From the NCBI GenBank assembly GCA_035640455.1, contig DASQWB010000091.1, positions 1 to 27,865 of the forward strand: 27,865 bases of DNA, given 5' to 3'. Below, piece after piece: positions 14,163-22,091 of this stretch (positions are counted from its first letter, which is position 1; every line of letters starts with the position of its first letter). This stretch comes from AC-50 sp035640455 (lineage in GTDB: Bacteria > Actinomycetota > Thermoleophilia > Gaiellales > Gaiellaceae). The position numbers were made by a program, and so were the translations under genes. A model generated the notes under the pieces. The model was not told the DNA's origin. It ran no database searches and worked only from the letters and a program-made list of their open reading frames with translations.

Positions 14163-14810
14163 ATGTCGCAAACGCTCGATCCCGTCACCCAACGCCATAT
14201 CGATCAGGCCGCGGAGCGGCTGGCGGAGGAGTTCGCTGGCATCTTTTCGCGCGAGACGATCGCCCGCTACATGGCCGAGTCCCAGGACCTGCTCGGCGAA
14301 GCGAAGATCAACGTCTTCGTGCCCGTGCTCGCCCATCGCTTCACGCGCGAGCGCCTGAAGGCGCTGGCGCAAGCCGAGGGGATTGTGAGCAAGGACGTGC
14401 CCGAGGTGCTGTTCGTGTGCGTGCACAACGCCGGTCGCAGCCAGATGGCCGCCGGACTCGTGAAGCTGCGCTCGCAGGGACGGATCCACGTGCGCTCCGC
14501 CGGCTCCACGCCGGGCGAGGAGATCAACCCGAACGCGGTTGTCGCCCTCGAGGAACTCGGCGTCGACATGACGGAGGAGTTCCCGAAGCCGCTGACCGAC
14601 GAAGTGGTGCGCGCCGCCGACGTCGTGATCACCATGGGCTGCGGCGATGCCTGCCCGATCTACCCCGGCAAGAAGTACGAGGACTGGGAGCTCGACGATC
14701 CCGAGGGCCAGGATCTCGAGACCGTCCGCCGGATCCGGGACGAGATCGACGAGCGCGTGCAGAAGCTGATCGCCGAGCTGCTGCCGAACCAGAGCGTCTC
14801 CGCGAACTGA
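14163..14810 (+). CDS. arsC: arsenate reductase, LMW-phosphatase type with N-terminal helical domain
   Basis: 215 residues; ATG 14163 follows GGAGGAGG. Residues 80-210 form the low-molecular-weight tyrosine phosphatase fold: catalytic loop C86VHNAGR92 and S93, a second cysteine pair C160 and C164 in MGCGDACP, and the DDPEG loop with the general-acid Asp. It reduces As(V) to As(III). Residues 1-78 are an added three-helix domain (HIDQAAERLAEEFAGIFSRE) seen in actinobacterial ArsC proteins; in Corynebacterium related enzymes use mycothiol/mycoredoxin, but which reductant applies here cannot be read from sequence. Thirteen bp separate it from the aquaporin gene. Confidence 0.93.
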   Translation: MSQTLDPVTQRHIDQAAERLAEEFAGIFSRETIARYMAESQDLLGEAKINVFVPVLAHRFTRERLKALAQAEGIVSKDVPEVLFVCVHNAGRSQMAAGLVKLRSQGRIHVRSAGSTPGEEINPNAVVALEELGVDMTEEFPKPLTDEVVRAADVVITMGCGDACPIYPGKKYEDWELDDPEGQDLETVRRIRDEIDERVQKLIAELLPNQSVSAN

Positions 14811-14823
14811 GGCGGGCTGCGTT

Positions 14824-15552
14824 GTGATCGCTCGCCCGCTGGCGCGGCTGCTCGCGGCGGAGTTCGTCGGCACGTTCGCGCTCGTCTTCGCCGGCTGCGG
14901 CGCGATCATGGTCGACGCCAAGACGGGCGCGCTTGGCCACGTGGGCGTCGCGATCAGCTTCGGGCTGGTGATCATGGCGATGATCTACGCGGTCGGGCAC
15001 ATCTCGGGAGCGCACTTCAACCCAGCCGTTACCTTCGCCTTCGCGCTCAGCCGCCACTTCCCCTGGCCACGCGCCGCCGGCTACTGGAGCTCGCAGTTAT
15101 TGGGCGCGCTCGCCGCCGCCGCGGTCCTGCGCGGCTCGCTCAGCAACATCCCGCACGTCGGCGCCACGCTCCCCTCCGGCTCGCAGGGGCAGTCGTTTCT
15201 GTGGGAGCTCGTGATGAGCTTCTTCTTGATGTTCGTGATCATGGCCGTCGCCACCGACACCCGCGCGGTCGGCGAGGCGGCGGCGATCGCGATCGGCGGC
15301 ACCGTCGGCCTCGACGCGATGTTCGGCGGCCCGATCTCCGGCGCCTCGATGAATCCCGCCCGCTCGATCGGCCCAGCGCTCGTGTCCGGCGATCTGCACG
15401 CCCTCTGGCTCTACATCCTCGCCCCGATCGCCGGCGCCTCGCTCGGCGCCCTCACCTACCAATTCATCCGCGACGAGCCGACACCGTCCGCCCAAGTCGC
15501 GCGCCCCGTCGACGAGCCGCAGGAGGCGACGCGGGCGAAGGAACTCGTATGA
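14824..15552 (+). CDS. MIP-family aquaporin / aquaglyceroporin (arsenite channel, AqpS-like)
   Basis: 242 residues from GTG 14824, with six hydrophobic segments and the two pore motifs HFNPAVT (Asn66) and SMNPARS (Asn177). After the second motif comes Arg180, the usual selectivity-filter Arg. In Sinorhizobium an ars-operon aquaglyceroporin, AqpS, lets arsenite flow out down its gradient after ArsC has made it; the position here, between arsC and with no ArsB/Acr3 nearby, fits that role (inference by context). The charged C-terminal tail is cytoplasmic. The stop overlaps the next start by 4 bp (ATGA). Confidence 0.9.
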   Translation: MIARPLARLLAAEFVGTFALVFAGCGAIMVDAKTGALGHVGVAISFGLVIMAMIYAVGHISGAHFNPAVTFAFALSRHFPWPRAAGYWSSQLLGALAAAAVLRGSLSNIPHVGATLPSGSQGQSFLWELVMSFFLMFVIMAVATDTRAVGEAAAIAIGGTVGLDAMFGGPISGASMNPARSIGPALVSGDLHALWLYILAPIAGASLGALTYQFIRDEPTPSAQVARPVDEPQEATRAKELV

Positions 15553-16268
15553 ATCGCGTCGCCGTGATCACCGACATCCACGCCAACCTTCCGGCGCTCG
15601 AGGCGGCGCTCGCAGAGATCGAGCGCATCGGGGTCGATGCCGTCTACTGCGGCGGCGACCTCGTTGGCTACGGCCCGCACCCGAACGAGGTCTGCGCGCT
15701 GATCGAGGACCGCGCGATCCCGACCATCTACGGCAACTACGATTACGCGATCGGGCGCGACCTCGAGGATTGCGGCTGCGCCTACATCGACAAGCACGAC
15801 CGCGAGATCGGCCAGCTCTCCGTCGACTGGACACTCGCCCACACTAACCAGCGCTCGAAGGACTTCATGCGCGAGCTGCCCTTCGACCTGCGCTTCGAAC
15901 TGGCCGGCAAGCAGATCCGCCTCGTGCACGGCTCGCCGCGCAAGGTCAACGAGTACCTATTCGAGGACAAGCCGGCACGCACCTTCGAGCGCATCGCCGC
16001 CCTCGCCGACTGCGACGTGCTCGTCGTCGGCCACACCCACAAGCCCTGGATCCACGAGTACGGCGGCGTCCTCTTCGTGAACTGCGGCTCCGTCGGCAAG
16101 CCCAAAGACAGAGACGCGCGCGCCGCCTTCGCGGTCCTCGAAGCGACCGACGACGGCGTCGCAGCGTCGATCCGCCGGACGGCCTACGACGCGCTCGCCG
16201 TCGCACGCGAGATGCGGACCGCCGGACTGCCCGACGAACTCGCCGAGAAGCTCGTCGCGCCGGCCTAA
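15549..16268 (+). CDS. calcineurin-like metallophosphoesterase in the ars operon
   Basis: 239 residues. All five metallophosphoesterase blocks are visible: D9-I-H11 (TDIHANLPAL), GGD37LVGYG, GNYD near 62-65, VHGSP with H127, and GHTH (161-164). It is a YfcE/MJ0936-type single-domain enzyme, likely binding two metals and cleaving phosphodiesters or phosphomonoesters in the cytoplasm. Tight coupling to the aquaporin gene points to a shared function, yet no step of standard arsenic detoxification needs it. Possible substrates are phosphate esters made when arsenate replaces phosphate, or a signalling nucleotide (both inference). It is the last gene of the arm; the right boundary repeat begins 40 bp on. 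Confidence 0.9.
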   Translation: MNRVAVITDIHANLPALEAALAEIERIGVDAVYCGGDLVGYGPHPNEVCALIEDRAIPTIYGNYDYAIGRDLEDCGCAYIDKHDREIGQLSVDWTLAHTNQRSKDFMRELPFDLRFELAGKQIRLVHGSPRKVNEYLFEDKPARTFERIAALADCDVLVVGHTHKPWIHEYGGVLFVNCGSVGKPKDRDARAAFAVLEATDDGVAASIRRTAYDALAVAREMRTAGLPDELAEKLVAPA

Positions 16269-16308
16269 ACCTGGCGCTCGCCGCCGAGGACGCCACGCCT
16301 CAGCGGCT

Positions 16309-16543
16309 GGTGTTAGAGTCGACCGGTCAAGCCCTCGGGTTCGCAGGACTTGGCTCTTCTTGCGGAGCCAGAGAGGCGACCCCCTCCCTTTCTTGGAGGG
16401 AGTACACGCTTACCATTCTGGGGTCACGGCAACTGGTCGCAACCCACGGCAACGGTTTTCGGCTGTTCCGGCCGTTTTGGAGGCCGTCCCATTTGCCATC
16501 GGTTGCCACGGGTTGCGCCCGCTAGGCTCCATAAGCGCTCCAT
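16309..16543 (+). repeat. large direct repeat, copy 3 (right boundary of arsenic island)
   Basis: Begins GGTGTTAGAGTCGACC, contains a roughly 30-bp insert absent from copy 2, CTTGCGGAGCC, a clean hairpin CCCTCC-7-GGAGGG (16382-16400), and the common core at 16410-16543. It has the same orientation as copies 1 and 2. Together copies 2 and 3 bracket exactly the arsenic genes and nothing else. Confidence 0.85.
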
Positions 16544-16610
16544 ACGCGTGTCTCGCGGTCGCGAACGCGTGGGACCGGAGGCCGCCCCCGTTTCGGTTGT
16601 GTCTCGTCGG

Positions 16611-17489
16611 TCAGTTGTCGAGGATCGTCAGGTCGAGCAGGCGGAGCCGCTCCGGGTCATTGAGGAAGTCGAGCTCGACGATCCTGCCGTTCCTCACCGT
16701 GACGGCGCCGATCGAGAACGGCTGCCCGTGGCGGAAGGCGACCGCCCCGGGAATGCCGTTGATCAGCGCCGGCCGGACGTCCAGCCCGAGCCGGGCGAAG
16801 CCGAGCGCCTGACGCGCGACCGCCGCGGCGCCGCGCGTCTCGCGCGAGCCGCGGGCTGGCCCGAAATCGGCCCGCACGACGACATCCGGGTCGAGCACCG
16901 CCACCAGCCGATCGAAGTCGCCGTCACGCGCAGCCGCGAGGAACGCGTGGACGACCTCCCGCTGCGTCTTGAGGTCCGCGTCGGGAACCGTTCTCTCGGC
17001 GCGCACGCGCCGGCGCGCCCGGCTGGCGAGCTGGCGGGCCGCCTCGGGGGAGCGATCGACGATCGGCGCGATCTCGTCGAAGGGCACGGCGAAGATGTCG
17101 TGCAGCACGAACGCGAGCCGCTCCGGCGGAGACAGGGTCTCGAGGACGACGAGCAGCGCCAGGCCGACCGAGTCGGCCAGCAGCGCCTCGTGCTCGGGGT
17201 CCGTCCCGTCGGCGCTGTCGACGATCGGGTCGGGCATGCGGACGCCGAGCGGCTCCTCACCCCGCACGTTGCGCGAGCGGAGCATGTTCAGCGAGACGCG
17301 CGCGACCACGGTGGTCAGCCAGCCGCCGAGGTTCTCGATCTCGCTCGCATCGGTGCGGACCAGCCGTAGCCAGGCTTCCTGGACGGCGTCGTCTGCCTCG
17401 CTCAGCGAGCCGAGCATCCGGTAGGCGACCGCACGCAGCCGCGTTCGCTGCTCCTCGAACCGTTCCGCCAGCCAGTCGCGCTCGTCCAT
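16611..17489 (-). CDS. ECF41 / SigJ-like sigma factor with SnoaL-like C-terminal domain
   Basis: 292 residues. Residues 1-90 carry region 2 (VAYRMLGSLSEADDAVQEAW), then region 4 (LSPPERLAFVLHDIFAVPFD and SPEAARQLASRARRRVR), and from about 185 an NTF2/SnoaL-like domain ending in a NDPERL motif that corresponds to the NPDKL box of ECF41 factors. In that group the C-terminal domain controls sigma activity in place of an anti-sigma factor. The linker part EEPLGVRMPDP stands where WLPEP is usual. ECF41 genes are usually paired with a carboxymuconolactone decarboxylase, oxidoreductase or epimerase gene; here the divergent neighbour is an epimerase, as expected. The ATG at 17489 fits the family N-terminus. 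Confidence 0.9.
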   Translation of the reverse strand: MDERDWLAERFEEQRTRLRAVAYRMLGSLSEADDAVQEAWLRLVRTDASEIENLGGWLTTVVARVSLNMLRSRNVRGEEPLGVRMPDPIVDSADGTDPEHEALLADSVGLALLVVLETLSPPERLAFVLHDIFAVPFDEIAPIVDRSPEAARQLASRARRRVRAERTVPDADLKTQREVVHAFLAAARDGDFDRLVAVLDPDVVVRADFGPARGSRETRGAAAVARQALGFARLGLDVRPALINGIPGAVAFRHGQPFSIGAVTVRNGRIVELDFLNDPERLRLLDLTILDN

Positions 17490-17490
17490 C

Positions 17491-17517
17491 GGTCACGTTC
17501 CTTCGTCGCGTGGGGTC
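17491..17517 (+). promoter_or_regulatory. candidate ECF41 promoter toward the epimerase gene
   Basis: GGTCACG (17491-17497), 16 bp, GGTC (17514-17517). It compares with the published ECF41 pattern TGTCACA-16/17-CGTC. The transcript would start near 17524, leaving a leader of about 50 nt before ATG 17574, which has AAAGGAG ahead of it. Confidence 0.55.
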
Positions 17518-17526
17518 ATCCAAATA

Positions 17527-17553
17527 GACCCGCGTACTCCCGCGGATGTGACC
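17527..17553 (-). promoter_or_regulatory. candidate ECF41 promoter toward its own sigma gene
   Basis: On the reverse strand GGTCACA (17553-17547), 16 bp, GGTC (17530-17527): the mirror image of the forward site with identical spacing. It would start transcription near 17520, about 30 nt before the sigma start codon, and so allow autoregulation. Confidence 0.55.
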
Positions 17554-17573
17554 GAAGGGAAAGGAGAAACACG

Positions 17574-18566
17574 ATGCGAGTCTTCGTCGTAGGTGCGAGC
17601 GGTGCGATCGGCACCCGGCTCGTTCCGCAATTGATCGACCGAGGGCACGAGGTGATCGGCACGTTCAGGTCGCCTGAGCACGCCGAGCGTGTACGGGCGC
17701 TCGGGGCGGAGGCGCTCCAGCTCGATCTGCTCGACCCGCGCGCCGTGCGCAAGGCGGTCCTCGAGACCGAGCCCGAGGCGATCGTCCACCAGGCGACCGC
17801 GCTCGCGAACGCGAAGTGGGGCCGCAACTTCGACAAGGTGTTCGCCAGGACCAACGAGCTGCGAACGAAGGGCACCGACGCGCTGCTCGCGGCCGCGCGA
17901 GAGGCGGGCGTGTCTCGGTTCGTCGCCCAGAGCTTCGCCAGCATGCGCTACGCGCGCGAGGGCGGGCTGGTCAAGACGGAAGAAGATCCGCTCGACCCGA
18001 CTCCGCCGAAGGCGACCCGCGAGGCCCAGGCCGCGATGCGCTACCTCGACCAGACGGTCACGGACGCCGGCGGAATCGCGCTTCGCTACGGCGGCTTCTA
18101 CGGCGCAGCCAACGACGGCTTGGTAGAGCCCGTGCGCAAGCGGCAGTTCCCGATCGTCGGAGAGGGCGGCGGCGTCTTCTCCTTCATCCACCTCGGCGAC
18201 GCCGCCGCCGCGACCGTGCTCGCGCTCGAGCACGACGGCCCCGCGATCTACAACATCGTCGACGACGAGCCCGCCCCGGTGCGGGAATGGCTGCCGGTGC
18301 TCGCGAACGCGCTCGGCGCCAAGCCGCCCCGTCACGTCCCGGCCTGGCTCGCGCGGCTGATCGGGGGCGAACTCGCGGTCATCATCGGAACCGAGTCCCA
18401 CGGCGCCTCGAACGCGAAGGCCAAGCGGGAGCTCGGTTGGACGCTGCGCTACCCGAGCTGGCGGAAGGGCTTCGTCGCCGTCTACGCGACACAGGCGGCC
18501 TCGACCTCCAAGCCGCGATCGCCCGCGGCCGCGAACGTCACTCGTTCGCGGTCGGCGTCTCGATGA
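17574..18566 (+). CDS. NAD(P)-dependent epimerase/dehydratase family protein
   Basis: 330 residues; an atypical or extended short-chain dehydrogenase. The nucleotide-binding loop is GASGAIG (7-13), followed by LQLDLLD (an Asp contact to adenine), IVHQATAL, and the active-site region SFASMRYARE. The usual Tyr-x3-Lys is not plain: ATREAQAAMRYLDQTV stands at that place, as in atypical SDR5-like epimerases. LRYGGFYGA and FSFIHLGDAAAATVLAL are the conserved substrate-domain strings. The last 35 residues are polar and Arg/Ser-rich and may be a read-on past the true end. It is the likely target gene of the divergent ECF41 factor; the sugar or other substrate is unknown. Confidence 0.88.
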   Translation: MRVFVVGASGAIGTRLVPQLIDRGHEVIGTFRSPEHAERVRALGAEALQLDLLDPRAVRKAVLETEPEAIVHQATALANAKWGRNFDKVFARTNELRTKGTDALLAAAREAGVSRFVAQSFASMRYAREGGLVKTEEDPLDPTPPKATREAQAAMRYLDQTVTDAGGIALRYGGFYGAANDGLVEPVRKRQFPIVGEGGGVFSFIHLGDAAAATVLALEHDGPAIYNIVDDEPAPVREWLPVLANALGAKPPRHVPAWLARLIGGELAVIIGTESHGASNAKAKRELGWTLRYPSWRKGFVAVYATQAASTSKPRSPAAANVTRSRSASR

Positions 18567-18747
18567 CGCAGAGCCTCGGCTGAGGTCGTGGGTTGGTGGG
18601 AGCTGGAGTGGTCTTGCGGCGGGAGGTGGCATCGGTGGCATGGCCAGGGTGCCGGTGGTCGAGGGCTCGCTGGTGGTGATCTTGGTTCGGGTCGCTCGGA
18701 TGTGGCGGTGTCAGTCGGTGTAGGTCGGCGTTGTCGACGGGCGGCGG

Positions 18748-19395
18748 TCAGCGACGCCGGGCGCGCAGGACGATGTCGGCGATGTGCGGGGTGCCGAGTG
18801 GTGGGTCGATCCGCGGCTCGACCGCGTGCAGCTCGACCGTGAAGTCGTCGCCCAGCAGCTGGCCGCGGTCGTCGGCACCGACGTAGTCGGCCGGGTCGAC
18901 GCCTCGGGACTTCATGTGCTCGCGGTGCTCGTCGTCGAGGTCGTGGTAGACGGCGAGCAGCAACCCACCCGGGCGCACCGTGTCGAGCAACCTCCGCACA
19001 GCGGCCTCGCCGGCAGCCTTGCGCTGCGCCGGGTACTGCATCGACACGAGGTCGAACGAACGGGCCCGGAACGGCGCCTGGAGGGCGTCCCCGCAGATCC
19101 ACTCGACGGAGGCGCCAGCGCGATGGGAAGCCTCCCGCGCCCGGCAGATGGCGACCTCTGAGATGTCGATCGCAGTGACGGTCCAGCCGCGCTCGGCGAG
19201 CCATATCGCGTCGGCGCCCTCGCCACAGCCCACGTCGAGCGCCCGTCCGGGGGTGAGGGCGGAGACCTCGGCGACGAGCCGCCCGTTCGGTCGTCCGCTC
19301 CACATCGCCCCGTCGCGCTCGCGGTACCTCGCGTCCCACTCGGCGGCTCGCTCCGCCGCGCCGAAGTGCCCCTTGCCGTGTTCGTGCTCAGGCAT
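18748..19395 (-). CDS. class I SAM-dependent methyltransferase (TehB-like)
   Basis: 215 residues, starting MPEHEHGKGHFG. Residues WDARYRERDGAMWSGRPNGR form the characteristic N-terminal arm of TehB-type methyltransferases. Motif I is LDVGCGEGAD (53-62), motif II TAIDIS, motif IV FDLVSMQYPA and motif V VRPGGLLLAVYHDL. Relatives methylate tellurite, thiopurines or other small toxic molecules, so a detoxifying role is plausible but not shown. ATG 19395 is chosen; the longer open frame runs into the insertion sequence and is not part of the gene. It is separated from the IS left end by about 55 bp, where any promoter must lie. Confidence 0.87.
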   Translation of the reverse strand: MPEHEHGKGHFGAAERAAEWDARYRERDGAMWSGRPNGRLVAEVSALTPGRALDVGCGEGADAIWLAERGWTVTAIDISEVAICRAREASHRAGASVEWICGDALQAPFRARSFDLVSMQYPAQRKAAGEAAVRRLLDTVRPGGLLLAVYHDLDDEHREHMKSRGVDPADYVGADDRGQLLGDDFTVELHAVEPRIDPPLGTPHIADIVLRARRR

Positions 19396-19449
19396 GGTCC
19401 GCCGCACGGTAGACAAGAGAGGCACGATCGCAGGCGGTGAAGGGGCGTC

Positions 19450-20645
19450 GGGTGCACAAACTCGACCGTCACGCCGCGGCTTCGTATTCGTGGAGCAAGC
19501 CGCCGAGGAGGTCGCGGCGTCTGACCTGCAACGGATAGAGCGTCGCGGTCGGCGACGGATCGGTTCCGCTGCCGCGACCTGGCGGTCGCAGGTCGAGTGC
19601 TCGGTGTGGACGCTGCTCGTTGAAGTGCCGGACGTAGACGCGGAGGACGTGCTCGAGTTGGCGGCGACCGAAGATGAGGAGCCTGTCGAGGCACTCCCTG
19701 CGCACGCTGCCGACCCAGCGTTCGGCGTAGGCGTTCGCGTTTGGAGCTTGGATCGGCGTCCGGACGATCTCGACGCCTTCGCTGCGGAAGATGCTGTCGA
19801 AGGCACGGCTGAACTTCGTGTCGCGGTCGTGGATCAGGAAGCGCGGCCGCTGGCTGCGCTCGTCGAAGTCCATGAGGAGGTTGCGTGCCTACTGGGTCAT
19901 CCAGGCCGTATCCGGCTTGCTCGTACAGGCGACGTATTCGACCCGGCGCGTCCCGATCGAGACGAAGAACAAGACATACAAGCGCCGTAGCCAGACGGTG
20001 TCGACGGTGAACAAGTCACAGGCGAGGATCGTGTTTCCGTGTTGGCGCAGGAACGATCGCCAGCTGGAGGCGGCGCGCTCGCGTGCCGGCGGGATGCCAG
20101 CGCGGGCGAGAGCGTGCCGCACCAGCGTCGCCGAAACCGCGATCCCGAGCTTGCGCAGCTCGCCGACGATCCGGACGTAGCCCCAGTGATTGTTCTCGCG
20201 CGCGAGCCGCAGGATCAGCTCGCGCACCTGCTGGTCGAGGGGCGGCCGGCCCGGCTGCCTGTGCGGGTACGTCCAGCTGCGAGCGACGACTCGCCGGTGC
20301 CAGCGCAGCAGCGTCTCGGGCGTGACCAGGAACGCCCGCCACGAGCGACGAGGCATCACCCGGCTCAGGGTCGCCAGTAGCAGCCGGTCGCTCTCCTTGA
20401 GCTGCGGGCGCCGCGTCTGCCGTCGCAGGATCGACAGCTCGTGGCGTAGAACGAGCAGCTCGAGTTCCTTCGAGCGGTCACCGCGCGCGAGCAACAGGAC
20501 AAGCGCGAACAGCCGGCAGCCGACGAGGTAGACGAACGACACGAACACGGGCAGCCTCCAAGGACGGGGAGCGCCGACGCTACCCGCCTCCCAGCCAACC
20601 GACCTCCAGCACTGCACCGCGCCTCACGACCGAGTTTGTGCACCC
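19450..20645 (-). mobile_element. insertion sequence with integrase-core transposase, inactivated
   Basis: About 1.2 kb, bounded by inverted repeats: left end GGGTGCACAAACTCGACCGT (19450 on) and, on the reverse strand, right end GGGTGCACAAACTCGGTCGT (20645 back). The first 15 bases match perfectly, then the match is partial. One transposase gene fills the element on the reverse strand. No clear target-site duplication is seen next to the ends, so flanks may have changed or the ends are off by a few bases. The element lies between the TehB-like methyltransferase and the sensor kinase. Confidence 0.85.
19469..20548 (-). pseudogene. rve-domain (DDE) transposase broken by an in-frame TAG
   Basis: Start is taken as GTG 20548 (VFVSFVYLVGCRLFALVLLL). 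Residues 20-130 hold the DNA-binding half (LELLVLRHELSILRRQTRRP, then a helix-turn-helix with ELRKLGIAVSATLVRHAL). The integrase core follows: ACDLFTVDT (first Asp), LIHDRDTKFSRAF (second Asp), and ERWVGSVRREC with the catalytic Glu. A TAG at 19889-19891 in DTAWMTQ-stop-ARNLLMDF splits the frame in the catalytic core; the next codon continues in the same frame, so a single CAG-to-TAG change is the simplest explanation. The protein would be about 359 residues. It can move only by suppression or by a transposase from elsewhere. Confidence 0.88.
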
Positions 20646-20698
20646 CACGGGGCGGTTGACCACACGCAGGGCGGCGAGATGGAGCGTCAACGCGGTTC

Positions 20699-22087
20699 CT
20701 ATCTGATCGGTGCGGCCCCGGTCTCCAGCTCACGCGAGCCGAGAGGTTTGTGGCGGTGCCGGAGAACGCCGCGCCTTGGAGGCCTGTCTTCTTCCGTGGT
20801 GTCGCATGCTTCGCCACCGGCGAGTGGGAAGCCGACTTCGATGTCAAGACCGCCACCCGGCCGAGCTCGGGCGGCGAGCAACGCGTCATGCGCAGCCGCG
20901 ATTGCGGTGACGATCGAGAGTCCGAGGCCGATACCGTCGCTGTGATCGGTGCGGTCTGCTCCGCCGTGCCGGAAGGGCTGGAAGAGCTGCTCGACTGCGT
21001 CGGGCCGAACGAGCGGACCGGTGTTGCTCACTGCAACGACGGCCCTGCCATCTCTGGTCGTGGTCCTGACCTCGACCCGACCTCCGGCCTCGTTGTGGCG
21101 GAGCGCGTTGTCGACGAGGTTGGCGATCAGGCGCTCGGCAAGCCGGGCGTCTCCCGAGGTCTCGGCGCGCTCGAGCTCGGCGTGGAGGTCGAGCCCACGC
21201 TGTTCCAGTTCCGGCCGCGTCGCAGCGAGGACGGTCCCGGCGACCGCGGCAAGATCGACGGGCACGCGGAGGTCGACACCACGCTCGGAGCGGGCGAGCG
21301 TGAGCAGCGCCTCGATCAGGCGTTCCTGCTGCGTACCGGCAGCAAGCACCCGCCGGTGGCTCGCTCGAAGAGACTCGACGGTGGCATCAGGGTCGCCGAG
21401 CGCGATCTCGGCGAGTGTCTGAGCACGGGCGAGAGGGGTGCGCAGCTCGTGCGAGGCGTTGGCGACGAACTGCCGCTGGGCGGCGAAGGAGGCTTCCAGG
21501 CGATCGAGAAGGTCATCGAGGGTGTCGGCGAGCTGCTTCAGCTCGTCGTCGGGGCCGGCGAGCGCAAGCCGCCTGTGGAGATCGCTGGCCGAGATCTCGC
21601 GAGCACGGTCGTTGAGCGTGCGCAGCGGCCGGAGGACGCGCCCGGCGGCGAGCCAGCCGAGCAGGATCGAGGTCGCGGCCATCAGCGCGAGGGCGATCCC
21701 GGACTGCTCGAGCAGGAGCCGCAGCTCCTCCTCGTGCTGGCGCTTCGCGAGCGCTGCGTCTCGCCGGGCTTGCGCCAGCAGCTGCTGCGGGGTGAGACGC
21801 TTGTCGCCCTGGCCGGTAACGACCGCCATTCCCCTGCGACCGGTCTTGGCGCGCTTCGCCGGGGGAACCCCTTTCGTCCGGTTTTGGGAGATCACGAACG
21901 TGCTGCCGTTCGGCTTCGTTCCGACGAGAACCTTGCCGGTCGCCTGGCGAACGAGCACGTAGGTGATCGCCAGCAGCGCGGCACCGGAGACGAGAAAGAG
22001 GCTCGCGTAGACGACGGTGAGCCGCAGACGGACGGTGCGTCGGGGCAACCGAAGCCAAGCACGAGGGAAGAGGCGTGGCAGGCTCAT
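20699..22087 (-). CDS. membrane sensor histidine kinase
   Basis: 462 residues. A first membrane segment (about 21-47), an extracytoplasmic domain of some 80 residues rich in Lys/Arg and Gln, a second membrane segment (129-150), HAMP linker (VLRPLRTLNDRAREIS), HisKA box with phospho-acceptor H213 in SHELRTPLA, and a HATPase_c domain (LVDNALRHN N box, DGIGLGLSIV G box). After GGGLDIEVGFPLA, where such kinases usually end, about 40 polar, Arg-rich residues follow up to a stop just short of the insertion sequence, so the original stop may have been lost. It is translated 4 bp after the response-regulator stop. Confidence 0.92.
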   Translation of the reverse strand: MSLPRLFPRAWLRLPRRTVRLRLTVVYASLFLVSGAALLAITYVLVRQATGKVLVGTKPNGSTFVISQNRTKGVPPAKRAKTGRRGMAVVTGQGDKRLTPQQLLAQARRDAALAKRQHEEELRLLLEQSGIALALMAATSILLGWLAAGRVLRPLRTLNDRAREISASDLHRRLALAGPDDELKQLADTLDDLLDRLEASFAAQRQFVANASHELRTPLARAQTLAEIALGDPDATVESLRASHRRVLAAGTQQERLIEALLTLARSERGVDLRVPVDLAAVAGTVLAATRPELEQRGLDLHAELERAETSGDARLAERLIANLVDNALRHNEAGGRVEVRTTTRDGRAVVAVSNTGPLVRPDAVEQLFQPFRHGGADRTDHSDGIGLGLSIVTAIAAAHDALLAARARPGGGLDIEVGFPLAGGEACDTTEEDRPPRRGVLRHRHKPLGSRELETGAAPIR

Positions 22088-22091
22088 CGGC

